Below, piece by piece: positions 25,767 to 35,517 of a stretch of 64,000 nt of DNA; the stretch's first letter is position 1, and each line of letters begins with the position of its first letter. The stretch covers positions 3,218,204-3,282,203 of the forward strand of contig OY282386.1 of assembly GCA_958295945.1 (NCBI GenBank), given 5' to 3'. The position numbers were made by a program, and so were the translations under genes. This DNA is from Candidatus Poribacteria bacterium (GTDB taxonomy: Bacteria > Poribacteria > WGA-4E > WGA-3G). Under the pieces are notes generated by a model. That model did no database searches. It saw only the letters and a list, made by a program, of their open reading frames with translations, and was not told where the DNA came from.

Positions 25767-27638
25767 ATGCACACAATGCCGTTCATAAAACACTACTTAT
25801 TCCTCTCCATCATATTTTTCGCTCTTGCATCAGGACCAAATTGTGTGTCTGCCATTGACGAAACACAACAGGATACACCGCTTACCAACGAATCAGAAAA
25901 CAAAGATTCAATTCCGATCTACATCATATCCCAACTCAAGTTTGATGGAAATAAACATTTCAATCAAAAGAAGTTGCGCGATCTATTCGGTTGGCAACCG
26001 AAAAAAGTATATTCTCGGAATGAAATCAGCGATGGGTTTGAACGTATCGTGAAGGCATATAAAAGAGATGGTTATGTGTTCGCACAAGTTGTTCCATTGC
26101 CTTCTCCTGCTTCAACAAACAATGTTAGCATCGGTATTGAGGTGAAAATCCGTGAAGGAAAAAGATTGCGTTTTGGGAATTTTTCTATTTTAGGTAATAA
26201 ACTGTTCTCAAAATCCAAAATACTACGTGAACTCGGTTTACGAAAGGGACAGTTCTTCACACAGGAAGCACTTGAAACAGGTATTGAACGGATTCAGATG
26301 ATATACAGTGAGTATGGACATCCCAAAGTTGAAATTGAACCTGCTATACAAAATCTTTCTCCTACACACGGTAGTTTAGATTTCAGTTTGCATATACGGG
26401 AAGGTGAAAAAGTTAGGATTAGTGATTTGAAGGTGAGTGGTCTTGAGAAAACGAAGCAGCATGTGGTGATACGAGAAATACCAATAAAAGCCAATGAGGA
26501 GTATGACCAGAAAAAGATTGATGGTAGTTATCACCGTTTACGGAATTTAGGATATTTTCACTATGTCAATCCAACTTTAATTGAGGAAGGTGCAACTGAA
26601 GACACGGTCATCTTTCATGCCAAAGTGACGGAAGGAAGAACGGGACGACTCATAGGTGTACTCGGTTATGCCCCACCTGTTGAAGGTTCAGAATCTGTTC
26701 CGCAACTTACAGGTGTTGTGGAATTTGGCGAAACAAACCTGTTAGGAACTGGACGAGATATCCATTTCCATTGGAAATCGGGTCTACTGAATGCACTACG
26801 AGTTGGATATAAGGAACCGTGGATATTGGGAAGACCTATTACATTAGGTGTAGCATACAGTCAACTCAAACAACGAAATCCCTTCAATGATGAAGAATCT
26901 GAAGAAAAAGAAGCAAACTTAAGCGGGTTTTCCAAATTTGATAGATATTATGAAGGAGAAGTTACGCTCGGATATAAATATCTTAATTTTGAAAGTATCA
27001 TTCCAACACTACCTGCGCAAAATATAAATGATCCGCTGAATATGCCTCCACATCCTACCGATGTTGACCGAATACCTACCACAGAAAGTGGACGCGGATT
27101 AAAGTATAGTATCACCTTAAGGTTGACTCGCGATTCACGTGATTATTACCTAAATCCGACACGTGGAAGACGCGATAGTTTTGCAGTTGAACTTTCAAGA
27201 AGTGAATTTAGACTTCGGAAAATCTGGTTTGACATTCAGCAGTATTTTCAAACATGGGAAAATCAGATAATCGCTATTGAATTACACGGGGCAGCCGCAT
27301 GGGGTGTCAATATTCCACCCACAGAACTCTTTTATTTGGGAGGTGCAAGCAATTTACGTGGATATGATGAAGATTGGTTTTCTGGTCCACGCAGAGTACA
27401 TGCAAATCTCGAATATAGATTCATAATGGGACGCAATTCGCAATTCTTTACATTCCTTGATTTAGGTTCAGTTACTTTCATCGACCGTCCTTCTGAGTTT
27501 GACAGATTAAGGCTTGGATACGGGTTTGGGGCAAGACTGGAATCTAAAGGTGGGATTATTCAATTGGATTACGGTCTTGCAGCGGGGGATTCTGCGTTAC
27601 GCGGTAAAATACATGTGAAGTTAGGAGCATCGTTTTGA
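25767..27638 (+). CDS. Omp85/BamA-TamA family outer-membrane protein
   Basis: A 623-residue outer-membrane beta-barrel protein with an export signal (FIKHYLFLSIIFFALASGPNCVSA). Residues about 45-330 hold three POTRA-like repeats (QLKFDGNKHFNQKKL, FSILGNKLFSKSKI, DLKVSGLEKTKQHVVI). The C-terminal bacterial surface antigen barrel carries the diagnostic GGASNLRGYDED near residue 529. The family inserts or translocates proteins at the outer membrane; the short POTRA set suggests a TamA-like or specialised member rather than the essential BamA. A second ATG lies three codons in. TATAAT at 25740 and a weak TTGCAA further upstream may be promoter elements. Confidence 0.9.
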   Translation: MHTMPFIKHYLFLSIIFFALASGPNCVSAIDETQQDTPLTNESENKDSIPIYIISQLKFDGNKHFNQKKLRDLFGWQPKKVYSRNEISDGFERIVKAYKRDGYVFAQVVPLPSPASTNNVSIGIEVKIREGKRLRFGNFSILGNKLFSKSKILRELGLRKGQFFTQEALETGIERIQMIYSEYGHPKVEIEPAIQNLSPTHGSLDFSLHIREGEKVRISDLKVSGLEKTKQHVVIREIPIKANEEYDQKKIDGSYHRLRNLGYFHYVNPTLIEEGATEDTVIFHAKVTEGRTGRLIGVLGYAPPVEGSESVPQLTGVVEFGETNLLGTGRDIHFHWKSGLLNALRVGYKEPWILGRPITLGVAYSQLKQRNPFNDEESEEKEANLSGFSKFDRYYEGEVTLGYKYLNFESIIPTLPAQNINDPLNMPPHPTDVDRIPTTESGRGLKYSITLRLTRDSRDYYLNPTRGRRDSFAVELSRSEFRLRKIWFDIQQYFQTWENQIIAIELHGAAAWGVNIPPTELFYLGGASNLRGYDEDWFSGPRRVHANLEYRFIMGRNSQFFTFLDLGSVTFIDRPSEFDRLRLGYGFGARLESKGGIIQLDYGLAAGDSALRGKIHVKLGASF

Positions 27639-27933
27639 TACCTGAACTTTGCAATATGAAATCAACTTTATTGACGCTCATACGTCTTGAATTACAGAAC
27701 TTTGGTAATTACCACAAATTATTCAAAATATGACAGAATTGACATTTATTTTTGCCGGATTGTAAGTATCCGACACGCTTACAAAGCGAGTCTACCGTTT
27801 AGGCGTAAGTCTTGAATTATAAGCATAATAAGTGTAAAACGGTTATATACACAACATCACCCTTTAATTTTAGAATTGCAACATTTCTTTATATCTGCTA
27901 ATATAGTTTCACTAACAACAATGGAGGAATTGA
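27639..27933. promoter_or_regulatory. 295-bp leader region with repeat and promoter of pckG
   Basis: CACGCTTACAAAGCGAGTCTACC near 27772-27794 belongs to a repeat family also seen near 29968 and 61625. TTGCAA (27876-27881) and TAATAT (27899-27904), 17 bases apart, are a plausible promoter for the gene at 27934, giving a leader of about 22 bases. Confidence 0.5.
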
Positions 27934-29724
27934 ATGACGAACAATAGTAAACTGCTCAGTTGGGTACAAGAAGCAGCAGAATTGTGCCAACCTGATGAAA
28001 TTTATTGGTGCGACGGTTCTCAGGAAGAGAATGACCGTCTATGCGAGGAACTCGTTCAGAGTGGGACATTTATACGGTTGAACCCAGATAAACGTCCAGG
28101 AAGTTACCTTGCACGTTCTAACCCGGCAGATGTAGCCCGTGTAGAGGGAAGAACATATATATGCGCCAAAACCCCGACTGAGGCAGGACCGACAAACAAC
28201 TGGCACGACCCTGATGAGATGAAGGAAACCCTAAAAGGATTATTTGAAGGATGCATGAAAGGACGCACGATGTATGTCGTTCCTTTCAGTATGGGTCCGC
28301 TCGGATCGCCTATATCTCATATCGGTGTGGAAATCAGTGATTCACCTTATGTCGTTGTAAATATGCGGATTATGACACGCATGGGTAAAGATGTATTGGA
28401 CATTTTAGGTGAAGATGGAGATTTTGTCCCGTGCTTACATTCTGTAGGAATGCCACTTGAACCCGGACAAGAAGATGTTTCATGGCCGTGCAATCCTGAC
28501 AATAAGTATATAGTTCATTTTCCTGAAGAACGTTCCATCTGGTCGTATGGAAGTGGATATGGTGGTAATGCGTTACTCGGTAAAAAATGTTATGCCCTTC
28601 GCATCGCTTCTATAATGGCGAAAAACGACGGGTGGATGGCAGAACACATGCTCATTTTGGGATTGACCAACCCGGAAGGTGAAAAAACCTATATTGCTGC
28701 TGCATTTCCCAGTGCGTGTGGAAAAACAAATCTTGCGATGCTAACACCTACTATACCTGGCTGGAAGGCTGAAACTATTGGAGATGATATTGCCTGGATG
28801 AAGTTTGGTGAAGATGGACGACTTTATGCTATCAATCCTGAAGCTGGATTTTTCGGTGTTGGACCTGGAACGTCTATGGATACAAATCCAAATGCAATGC
28901 ACACACTTGCATCAAATTCCATCTTTACAAATGCTGCCCTCACGGAAGACACAGATGTCTGGTGGGAGGACATGACCGAAGAAGAACCTGAAACACTTAC
29001 AAGTTGGCTTGGAGAAGAATGGCATCCCGGTGATGAAAAGACTGCAGCGCATCCGAATTCACGTTATACAACACCTGCATCACAATGCCCTATCATAGAC
29101 CCGAATTGGGAAAATCCGAATGGTGTGCCTATTTCCGCTATTCTATTTGGCGGACGCCGTGCTTCCACAGTTCCACTTGTCTTTGAAGCATTTGATTGGC
29201 AACACGGTACATTCATCGGTTCAATTGCCTCTTCTGAACGAACTGCCGCTGCCGCAGGTACAGTCGGTGAACTCCGACGCGATCCGATGGCAATGCTTCC
29301 CTTCTGCGGATATAACATGGGAGATTACTTTGCACATTGGTTAGAAATGGGTAATAAATCCGATGCTGACAAACTCCCCAAGATATTTTATGTTAACTGG
29401 TTTAGGAAAGATGCTGATGGTGGATGGCTATGGCCTGGTTTTGGTGAAAATAGTCGCGTCCTGAAATGGATTGTTGAACGGATCAGTGGCAAGACAGATG
29501 CTGTTGAAACACCGATCGGTTACTTACCTACGTCAGATGCACTTGATACATCCGATCTTGATGTGACTGAACAGCAGATGAATGAACTTTTGAACGTGGA
29601 TAAAGATGAATGGCTTAACGAAATTAAGTCCATTCGTGAACACTATGAACGTTTTGAGGACAAACTACCTGACGCGTTAAGAGAAGAATTAGAGGCATTA
29701 GAAACACGCCTGCGTCAGAACTAA
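27934..29724 (+). CDS. pckG: Phosphoenolpyruvate carboxykinase (GTP)
   Basis: A 596-residue enzyme that converts oxaloacetate and GTP to phosphoenolpyruvate, GDP and CO2. The GTP-type P-loop with the reactive cysteine is seen as [13 protein letters not shown] near residue 257. Further family blocks are [54 protein letters not shown] and [15 protein letters not shown]. Length and motifs are those of the GTP form, not the ATP form. The ATG follows GGAGG by six bases. It is flanked by repeat-rich gaps and appears to be a single-gene unit, pointing to gluconeogenesis or anaplerosis. Confidence 0.97.
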   Translation: MTNNSKLLSWVQEAAELCQPDEIYWCDGSQEENDRLCEELVQSGTFIRLNPDKRPGSYLARSNPADVARVEGRTYICAKTPTEAGPTNNWHDPDEMKETLKGLFEGCMKGRTMYVVPFSMGPLGSPISHIGVEISDSPYVVVNMRIMTRMGKDVLDILGEDGDFVPCLHSVGMPLEPGQEDVSWPCNPDNKYIVHFPEERSIWSYGSGYGGNALLGKKCYALRIASIMAKNDGWMAEHMLILGLTNPEGEKTYIAAAFPSACGKTNLAMLTPTIPGWKAETIGDDIAWMKFGEDGRLYAINPEAGFFGVGPGTSMDTNPNAMHTLASNSIFTNAALTEDTDVWWEDMTEEEPETLTSWLGEEWHPGDEKTAAHPNSRYTTPASQCPIIDPNWENPNGVPISAILFGGRRASTVPLVFEAFDWQHGTFIGSIASSERTAAAAGTVGELRRDPMAMLPFCGYNMGDYFAHWLEMGNKSDADKLPKIFYVNWFRKDADGGWLWPGFGENSRVLKWIVERISGKTDAVETPIGYLPTSDALDTSDLDVTEQQMNELLNVDKDEWLNEIKSIREHYERFEDKLPDALREELEALETRLRQN

Positions 29725-29755
29725 TAATACAGTAAATTTGGGTTAAATTATTGTT

Positions 29756-29889
29756 TATGGTAGAATTTAGAATTAAATGAACATTAGGAATTGTAGGAGG
29801 GAACTCCGATTCCCGATAATCACTGAATTAAATCGCGATTCGGAGATCGCTCCTACAGTGGTGTATAATTATTTTCATACTTCACCATA
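29756..29889. repeat. 134-bp MITE-like palindromic element, copy 1
   Basis: The ends TATGGTAGAATTT (29756) and, inverted, TATGGTGAAGTATG (to 29889) form imperfect terminal inverted repeats. Inside are two GC-rich arms, TGTAGGAGGGAACTCCGATT and its near complement ending CGGAGATCGCTCCTACA. In reverse complement the element matches the one at 37963-38098 in order, spacing and length. It encodes nothing. Confidence 0.8.
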
Positions 29890-30224
29890 ATTGGACATCC
29901 GCTTGATAGGTAGGCGCGCTTTATGAAGATAAAGAAATAAATAGGGTAATTTGACTTATAAGTCCAACGAGCTTACAAAGCGCCAAATCAAGAAATCAAC
30001 GGTATGAACGCCTTTTGGCGTTCCCCGCCTACGGGGTTTGTGAAATCTATGATAACCCGTTTAATAAATTAATCTTCATTACATACTTGACCACTGTTAA
30101 TGTTCACTATTTTCTTTATCGGAGCCTTATATCGAAAAAAATTGGATCCGTAGCGAATTTCTTTGAAATAGAATATATCACAAGGAGCAATTTATAATCG
30201 AAATTATGAATTGATACATCGTGA
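29890..30224. other. 335-bp gene-free stretch with repeats and tandem hairpins
   Basis: GGTAGGCGCGCTTT near 29911 and AAAGCGCC near 29976 form a loose inverted repeat of the CTTACAAAGCG family. At 30006-30036 two small hairpins share a base: GAACGCC/GGCGTTC with a TTTT loop, then CCCCG/CGGGG with a CCTA loop. The rest is AT-rich and I saw no purine-riboswitch core ahead of the permease gene. Confidence 0.45.
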
Positions 30225-30239
30225 ATGGGGGTAGGTACG

Positions 30240-31598
30240 ATGTTGGAAAAATTATTTAAGATAAAGGAAAACGGTTCATCTGTTAGAAGAGAGATAGTTG
30301 CTGGTTTTACAACTTTTACGACTCTCTCTTATATCATCTTTGTTCAACCTGCACTTTTGAGGATAGCAGGAATGGACGACGGTGCGGTAATGGTTGCCAC
30401 CTGTCTTTCAAGCGCAGGCGCGACGATACTGATGGCGTTTTTCACGAACTATCCTGTTGCGCTTGCACCTGGTATGGGTATAAACGCCTATTTTGTTTTT
30501 GATGTCTGTCAAGAACTTGGTGTGCATTGGACAGAAGCGTTAGGCATCGTATTTATATCGGGTATGTTGTTCGTGGTCCTTTCATTTGTCGGGTTACGTG
30601 CTGCAGTGATGAATGCTCTGCCATCTTCTTTACACAATGCAATTGCGGTGGGAATCGGTGTCTTCATTGCGTTCATTGGCTTGCAGATGAGTGGAATCAT
30701 CACGTCACACGGTGCTACATTTGTCACACTCGGTGATATCCATTCTAAGCCTGTTCTGATCGCAATTTTCGGTATATTTATCATTTTCACCCTTATGGCA
30801 CACCGGGTAAAGGGTGCCATTCTAATGGGCATTCTTGCGACAACTGTTCTATCTATAATTTTAGGAATGGTTCAATTCAAAGGTGTCGTCTCTACACCAC
30901 CATCCTTAGCCCCAACCTTTCTTCAACTAAGATTACCTGATATCTTCAGCAGGGTAGAGTTAATACCGATCATTTTCGTCTTCTTTTCTGTTGACATGTT
31001 TGATAGTATCGGCACACTCACGGCAACCGGCCATGAGGCTGATCTGCTTGAAGATGGAAAACTATCTAAAGGTAGACAAGCTCTCTTGACAGATGCGATC
31101 GGTTCAGTAGGTGGTGCTTGCCTCGGAACTTCTACAGTGACATGTTATATTGAAAGTGCTTCTGGTATTGCTGAAGGAGGAAGAACTGGTCTCACTTCAG
31201 TTGTTGTTGGGTTTTTGATGTTACTCGCTCTATTTTTCTCACCGCTTATTGAACTTGTTGGCGGGGCATTTCAGTTTAATCATTCTATAGTAATTAATGG
31301 GAATCTTACACCACAAACAATTCCACTCCATCCCATCATCGGACCAGCACTCATTGCTGTCGGAAGTATAATGCTTAAAGACCTAATCAATATCAATTGG
31401 GACGATTTTACTGAGTCAATCCCTGCTGCTTTGACCGTATTTATGATGCCGCTGTCCTTCAGTATTACCGATGGAATCGCTTTCGGTTTTATTTCTATCT
31501 CATTTCTAAAGATAGTAACTGGACGCAGTAAAGAGGTACATCCACTGGTCCACTATTTCGCAGTATTCTTTGTTGCTCGTTATATTGGGTTTGCGTAG
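30240..31598 (+). CDS. AzgA/NCS2-type purine permease
   Basis: A 452-residue inner-membrane transporter of the AzgA (hypoxanthine/guanine/adenine) branch of nucleobase permeases. Diagnostic segments include REIVAGFTTFTTLSYIIFV at the start of helix 1, LAPGMGINAYF, GIGVFIAFIGLQ and the substrate-site motif FVFFSVDMFDSIGTLTATG, followed by GTSTVTCYIESASGIAEGGRTGL. About 12-14 hydrophobic helices fill the length. The frame extends upstream to an ATG at 30225, but the ATG at 30240 with GGGGGTAGG just upstream begins the family's usual N-terminus (MLEKLFKIKENG). Confidence 0.92.
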   Translation: MLEKLFKIKENGSSVRREIVAGFTTFTTLSYIIFVQPALLRIAGMDDGAVMVATCLSSAGATILMAFFTNYPVALAPGMGINAYFVFDVCQELGVHWTEALGIVFISGMLFVVLSFVGLRAAVMNALPSSLHNAIAVGIGVFIAFIGLQMSGIITSHGATFVTLGDIHSKPVLIAIFGIFIIFTLMAHRVKGAILMGILATTVLSIILGMVQFKGVVSTPPSLAPTFLQLRLPDIFSRVELIPIIFVFFSVDMFDSIGTLTATGHEADLLEDGKLSKGRQALLTDAIGSVGGACLGTSTVTCYIESASGIAEGGRTGLTSVVVGFLMLLALFFSPLIELVGGAFQFNHSIVINGNLTPQTIPLHPIIGPALIAVGSIMLKDLININWDDFTESIPAALTVFMMPLSFSITDGIAFGFISISFLKIVTGRSKEVHPLVHYFAVFFVARYIGFA

Positions 31599-31626
31599 AT
31601 AACATTATAGTGAGTGATTTAACATA

Positions 31627-31671
31627 CAACAGACACTTCCATTTTTACGGAATGAACTCAAATGTCTGTTG
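31627..31671 (+). terminator. Nested inverted repeat after the purine permease gene
   Basis: CAACAGACA (31627-31635) pairs perfectly with TGTCTGTTG (31663-31671), and TTCC/GGAA form an inner stem. There is no T-run directly after it, so it may be a Rho-independent terminator variant, an mRNA stabiliser, or a leader structure of the small gene at 31697. Confidence 0.4.
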
Positions 31672-31696
31672 AATATTTATGGAGTGTTAAATTTTT

Positions 31697-31978
31697 ATGA
31701 TTCGGATAATCGTAGGTCCTGATGCAATCAAAAAAGAAGGATTAGATAAGATCACTAAATCTCTTGTCAAGCGACTCTACAAATATACGGATGAGCCTTA
31801 TTGTGAAGTTTTGTTTCTCGTTGACGTAAAAAAAGAAGACATAAGTTACATGTTGCGGCAAATTCTTAGGGTCCTAGATATGGGGATGACAATAATGACG
31901 CGTGTTGACGTAAATGATATACAGAAAAATGTTGGTATTCAAGGAGGTGAATTGGAAGTAACTTTAAGAGCTACATAG
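31697..31978 (+). CDS. Small hypothetical protein
   Basis: A 93-residue protein that I do not recognise. It has a clear alpha/beta pattern (MIRIIVGPDAI, then CEVLFLVDVKKEDISYMLRQIL, then GMTIMTRVDVND) and no signal peptide or membrane helix. It lies 98 bases after the purine permease on the same strand; GGAG stands 12 bases before the ATG. The fold pattern would suit a small regulatory or binding domain. Nothing more can be supported. Confidence 0.5.
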   Translation: MIRIIVGPDAIKKEGLDKITKSLVKRLYKYTDEPYCEVLFLVDVKKEDISYMLRQILRVLDMGMTIMTRVDVNDIQKNVGIQGGELEVTLRAT

Positions 31979-32150
31979 TGCACACTCAAACGGAATAATA
32001 CTGATGATATATCACTTGGCTTTCATGAAAATCCTTTCTACAACATAAGAATCAGGTGAATTTGTTAGTCCAGATATACCGAATTTCTTTATTATTCGTG
32101 TTATCTGGTTTATATAATAAAAAATAAAGAGTAGATTTAGGAGTAAAAAA

Positions 32151-33473
32151 ATGCATAGAAAATTGGCTTTAACCATACTTACCTGTTTGATGATAGCACT
32201 AATTAATTCTGGTATCGTCATAGCAGAAGAACCTAAAAAAGATGACCAGAAAGAAAGCGTTGATAAACATACAGAAACCTGCAAACATAATTTACAAACA
32301 ATCGGCACAGCCATAAAGGAATATCATGAGAAAAATGGAGATTATCCAGAATGGCTTTCAGATCTTCTCACGGAACACTTAGATGATGCCAACATTTTGA
32401 TCTGTCCATCAGATAACAATGCAGGCAAAGCTCTCTACACACGGGCACAAGATCCAAATAAACCTGTGAGTTATAATCACGAGTTACTCGCTGCACAGCG
32501 AACGCAGGTACTTGATACACATGAAATGTTTGGTGATATCACTCCGCTTGTGCGTTGTATGCATCATAACGAGAAAAATTCTATTGATAACATCATGAAC
32601 CTGAGTTTTGGCTATAAAGTATATCAGGCACATTATTATTGGCAGAACCATTTAGTGGAAATTTATGGAGGCGTTGAAGAAGCAATCAGTGCATTGGAAG
32701 ATGGCTTCCAGAAAATGCCTAATAATCCGCGTTTCTTCAGTAGCTATCCTACACTTCTTAAACTCTATATCAGCACTGATAAAATGGATGATGCTGAGAA
32801 ACTCATAGAGCGTTACAAAACAGTCATAGATTCTAAAAACGTGTATCATTATGGGTACCTTGGAGATATGCTGAAAGATATGAATCGCCATGATGAGGAG
32901 CTTCAACTCTATGAGGAGCTTGAAGAAAAGATGCCGAAAAACCGTATTGTTTTACAACGGCTTGAGAACATACATGAACTACGCGGAAATGAGGAATTGG
33001 CGTTAGAATACCGGAAAAAATATGTGCCGGGTTTAGCGTTCCTTGGAGAAATGGTGCCTGATTTTGAAGCAACAGATCTTGAAGGTAAACCTATTTCCAT
33101 TGAAGCATATCGCGGGAAAGTCGTATTGGTAGATTTCTGGGCAGTCTGGTGCGGTCCGTGTATTGCAGAAATGCCAAATGTCAAGAAGGTCTACGAATCA
33201 TATAAAGACAAAGGATTTGATATCATTGGAATCAGTCTTGATCATGATGAAACTAAGTTGCGCGATTACCTAAAAGAGAATGAAATTCCTTGGCGGCAAG
33301 TCTTTAGTGGGGAAGGATGGAATAGTCCAGTCTCTCGTCAATACGGTATTTATGCCATTCCCACGATGTGGCTTATTGACAAAGAGGGCAAACTCATCTC
33401 ACACAAAGCCAGAGGTGAGAAGTTAGAGAGTATGATCGCGGAAGCATTGAAGGTTAAGGCTGAAGAAGAATAG
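32151..33473 (+). CDS. Exported TlpA/ResA-type thioredoxin with N-terminal helical repeats
   Basis: A 440-residue periplasmic or surface protein. A signal peptide (KLALTILTCLMIALINSGIVIA) is followed by a pseudopilin-like segment (CKHNLQTIGTAIKEYHEKNG...ILICPSD), then a TPR-like helical region (residues about 165-290). The C-terminal 150 residues are a TlpA-type thioredoxin fold with the redox motif WCGPC near residue 332 and the cis-Pro region YAIPTMWLID. It likely reduces or isomerises disulfides, for example in cytochrome c assembly, though no cytochrome gene is near. The combination of pseudopilin-like and thioredoxin parts is unusual. The ATG follows AGGAGTAAAAAA. Confidence 0.85.
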   Translation: MHRKLALTILTCLMIALINSGIVIAEEPKKDDQKESVDKHTETCKHNLQTIGTAIKEYHEKNGDYPEWLSDLLTEHLDDANILICPSDNNAGKALYTRAQDPNKPVSYNHELLAAQRTQVLDTHEMFGDITPLVRCMHHNEKNSIDNIMNLSFGYKVYQAHYYWQNHLVEIYGGVEEAISALEDGFQKMPNNPRFFSSYPTLLKLYISTDKMDDAEKLIERYKTVIDSKNVYHYGYLGDMLKDMNRHDEELQLYEELEEKMPKNRIVLQRLENIHELRGNEELALEYRKKYVPGLAFLGEMVPDFEATDLEGKPISIEAYRGKVVLVDFWAVWCGPCIAEMPNVKKVYESYKDKGFDIIGISLDHDETKLRDYLKENEIPWRQVFSGEGWNSPVSRQYGIYAIPTMWLIDKEGKLISHKARGEKLESMIAEALKVKAEEE

Positions 33474-33484
33474 TCAAATATCAA

Positions 33485-33520
33485 TAGGCGTGGTTAAATC
33501 CACGCCTACAACCAATTTTT
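33485..33520 (+). terminator. Hairpin with T-run after the TlpA gene
   Basis: TAGGCGTGG (33485-33493) pairs perfectly with CCACGCCTA (33500-33508) over a six-base loop, with ATTTTT at 33515-33520. It is a plausible intrinsic terminator, although the T-run is seven bases away. Confidence 0.5.
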
Positions 33521-33560
33521 CTAAGGTTATATGGAGTGAACTATAAAACCGCATAATAGC

Positions 33561-34313
33561 ATGAGGCGCATTCTACCTTTGCTCTGCATCGTATATCTGC
33601 TGTTTTCATGTGGGTCGGATGACATTCCTGAACCTATTGAAACGAAACTAAACTATTTTCCAGATTCTATCGGAAGCAGATGGGTTTATAGGAATGCAGA
33701 TGGCCAAGAATGGACAAGTGAAATTAGAAACGGAAATGACTCTCAGGACGATAACTATCAGACCTTCAATTATACCCCCACCGATTTTGAAACAGATACC
33801 AATATTCTAAAACCGACATACTTTCGAGTTACTCAAAACAACATGCTTTTCAATGTAAGTGACACGATAGATCAATATATCCAAACTGAATTACCAAAGT
33901 CAGTCCAAGATGATTTTGCAGGATTAGATATCAAGGTTGTCACAGAGCAGATATTCTATCCTGAATTGATTTTTCTACACCTACCTTTAACTTCAAATTT
34001 GAATTGGGAAGCATTTAATGTACAAGTCCGAGGAGACCTCATCCTGCAGGAGCTAACTCTTCTGCACATCCCATTTAGCACCATCATAAATGTTAATGCT
34101 GAAGTGTTAGGAGTAGTTCTGATCGAAACCCATGCTGGTAGTTTTGAGAATACATATCAGATCGAATATCAGATAGATATAACACATACAGTTTTTTCAG
34201 AAGAAGATTCCTCCATTCAAACACATACAATTTGGTTCACCCCACATGTTGGTATTGTTAAAATTGAGGATAATAAAGGCGTATCAGAACTGATTGATTA
34301 TACACTAAAATGA
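33561..34313 (+). CDS. Putative lipoprotein of unknown function
   Basis: A 250-residue protein with a lipoprotein signal: RRILPLLCIVYLLFSCGSDD, where LFSC is the lipobox and the cysteine at residue 17 would be lipidated. The mature part starts like secreted proteins that begin with a whole-protein assembly pattern (YFPDSIGSRWVYRNADGQEW) and is beta-rich throughout. No enzyme motif is visible. Its stop overlaps the start of the next gene by four bases (ATGA), so the two are translationally coupled, suggesting a cell-envelope role for both. Confidence 0.7.
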   Translation: MRRILPLLCIVYLLFSCGSDDIPEPIETKLNYFPDSIGSRWVYRNADGQEWTSEIRNGNDSQDDNYQTFNYTPTDFETDTNILKPTYFRVTQNNMLFNVSDTIDQYIQTELPKSVQDDFAGLDIKVVTEQIFYPELIFLHLPLTSNLNWEAFNVQVRGDLILQELTLLHIPFSTIINVNAEVLGVVLIETHAGSFENTYQIEYQIDITHTVFSEEDSSIQTHTIWFTPHVGIVKIEDNKGVSELIDYTLK

Positions 34314-35371
34314 AAGTTGTAGTCTTAAGCGACAAAAAACCTGGACATTACAATCAATCATTAGGCATTGTGCAAAATATGACTGAATGCCAGATGGAAT
34401 GGCTTGAGATACAATATAGAGATAAGTGGCGCGATAATATCCTCCGTGTTTTCACGTCTATATGCGGTGGCATAGGACTATCAGCATCGTTAATTCACTC
34501 TCTTCTTTGGTGGAGTCTGGATATATCCTGCTATGATGCGCTTATCAAAATTCAAGATGCAGATGTGATTTTATCCGCGGGTTCCTCTGTTGGTGCAATC
34601 AATTTGCTTCTCGGCAAAATCTTACATGCTAAAACGGTTACATGTGGTAGACCCTCCCCTATTGGTATCCGACATTTTGACCTTGCTATTCTACCTATGC
34701 TTTCATGGAAGCGTGCAAAGAATAGAAGAAATGTTTGTAAAACCATCGGCGTGCCAAATCCAATTTCAGTAGACATATTAAATATCAAACGGCCATCACT
34801 TCTAAACTCTCTTAAACTGAAAGATTGTCCACGTATTGGTATTCTCCTCGGCGGAACAGATCAACATGAAACTATAACTGTTGAAGATGCAAAGCAGTTG
34901 TTTGAGATTTGCAGTATAGTTTCAAAACGGATGAATGCAGAATTATTACTGACAACATCTCGCAGAACTCCGTCGGAAGTCACAGCATATTTGAAATCAA
35001 CATTTGAGTCTGTAGACTGGTGTCCACTTTTTGTTGAGCCAAATACGCCATCAGAACTTGATAATCCATATAATGCTATTTTGGCAATAAGCGATCTGCT
35101 TATTGTAAGTGCGGATAGTTTTTCGATGGTATGTGAGGCGGCGAGTAGTGGACGAAATGTGATTGTCCTATCTCTATCACAGAGACATCAAAAGCAACCG
35201 AAAAGATATATTGTATATCAGCACATGTTAGAACAATCCATCATAAACATGTGTATTCTTGAGGAATTAGCACAACAGATAACTACTGCAATTACGCAAC
35301 CATCCGATAACACCTATCTTCAGGACACTCAGAAATCAGTCAGTGCAATTCGTCAATTATTAGAAGCGTAA
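34310..35371 (+). CDS. ELM1/GtrOC1-like putative glycosyltransferase
   Basis: A 353-residue protein of the mitochondrial-fission-ELM1-like (DUF1022) group, with a GT-B fold. The N-terminus VVVLSDKKPGHYNQSLGI and the block GILLGGTDQHETIT are family signatures, and LLIVSADSFSMVCEAASSGRNVIVLSL is the sugar-nucleotide-binding region. Bacterial members sit in envelope polysaccharide clusters. It overlaps the upstream lipoprotein gene by four bases. The exact acceptor and donor are unknown. Confidence 0.75.
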   Translation: MKVVVLSDKKPGHYNQSLGIVQNMTECQMEWLEIQYRDKWRDNILRVFTSICGGIGLSASLIHSLLWWSLDISCYDALIKIQDADVILSAGSSVGAINLLLGKILHAKTVTCGRPSPIGIRHFDLAILPMLSWKRAKNRRNVCKTIGVPNPISVDILNIKRPSLLNSLKLKDCPRIGILLGGTDQHETITVEDAKQLFEICSIVSKRMNAELLLTTSRRTPSEVTAYLKSTFESVDWCPLFVEPNTPSELDNPYNAILAISDLLIVSADSFSMVCEAASSGRNVIVLSLSQRHQKQPKRYIVYQHMLEQSIINMCILEELAQQITTAITQPSDNTYLQDTQKSVSAIRQLLEA

Positions 35372-35412
35372 TTCACCTAATCTATCAGAACTATATTTCA
35401 CATCATGTGTGT

Positions 35413-35460
35413 AATACCATTTCTAATAGAGAATATCTCGTTATGAGAGTATAAATTCTA
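35413..35460. repeat. Copy of the ATACCATTTCTAATA repeat
   Basis: GTAATACCATTTCTAATAG at 35411 onward, followed by a GAGAATAT...GAG.GTATAAATTC segment, matches the repeat near 6207-6255 in order and spacing, and its first part matches the ends of the element at 13139-13255. Confidence 0.5.
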
Positions 35461-35517
35461 ACTTATGGTAAATTATTGAACTGATATTTATCAAAAAATG
35501 TCCTAAATCAATAGTTA

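Noticed and set aside
30040-30239. Purine riboswitch ahead of the AzgA-type permease
   Set aside because: The conserved TATAA...TTTCTACC core layout could not be found; only AT-rich sequence is present.
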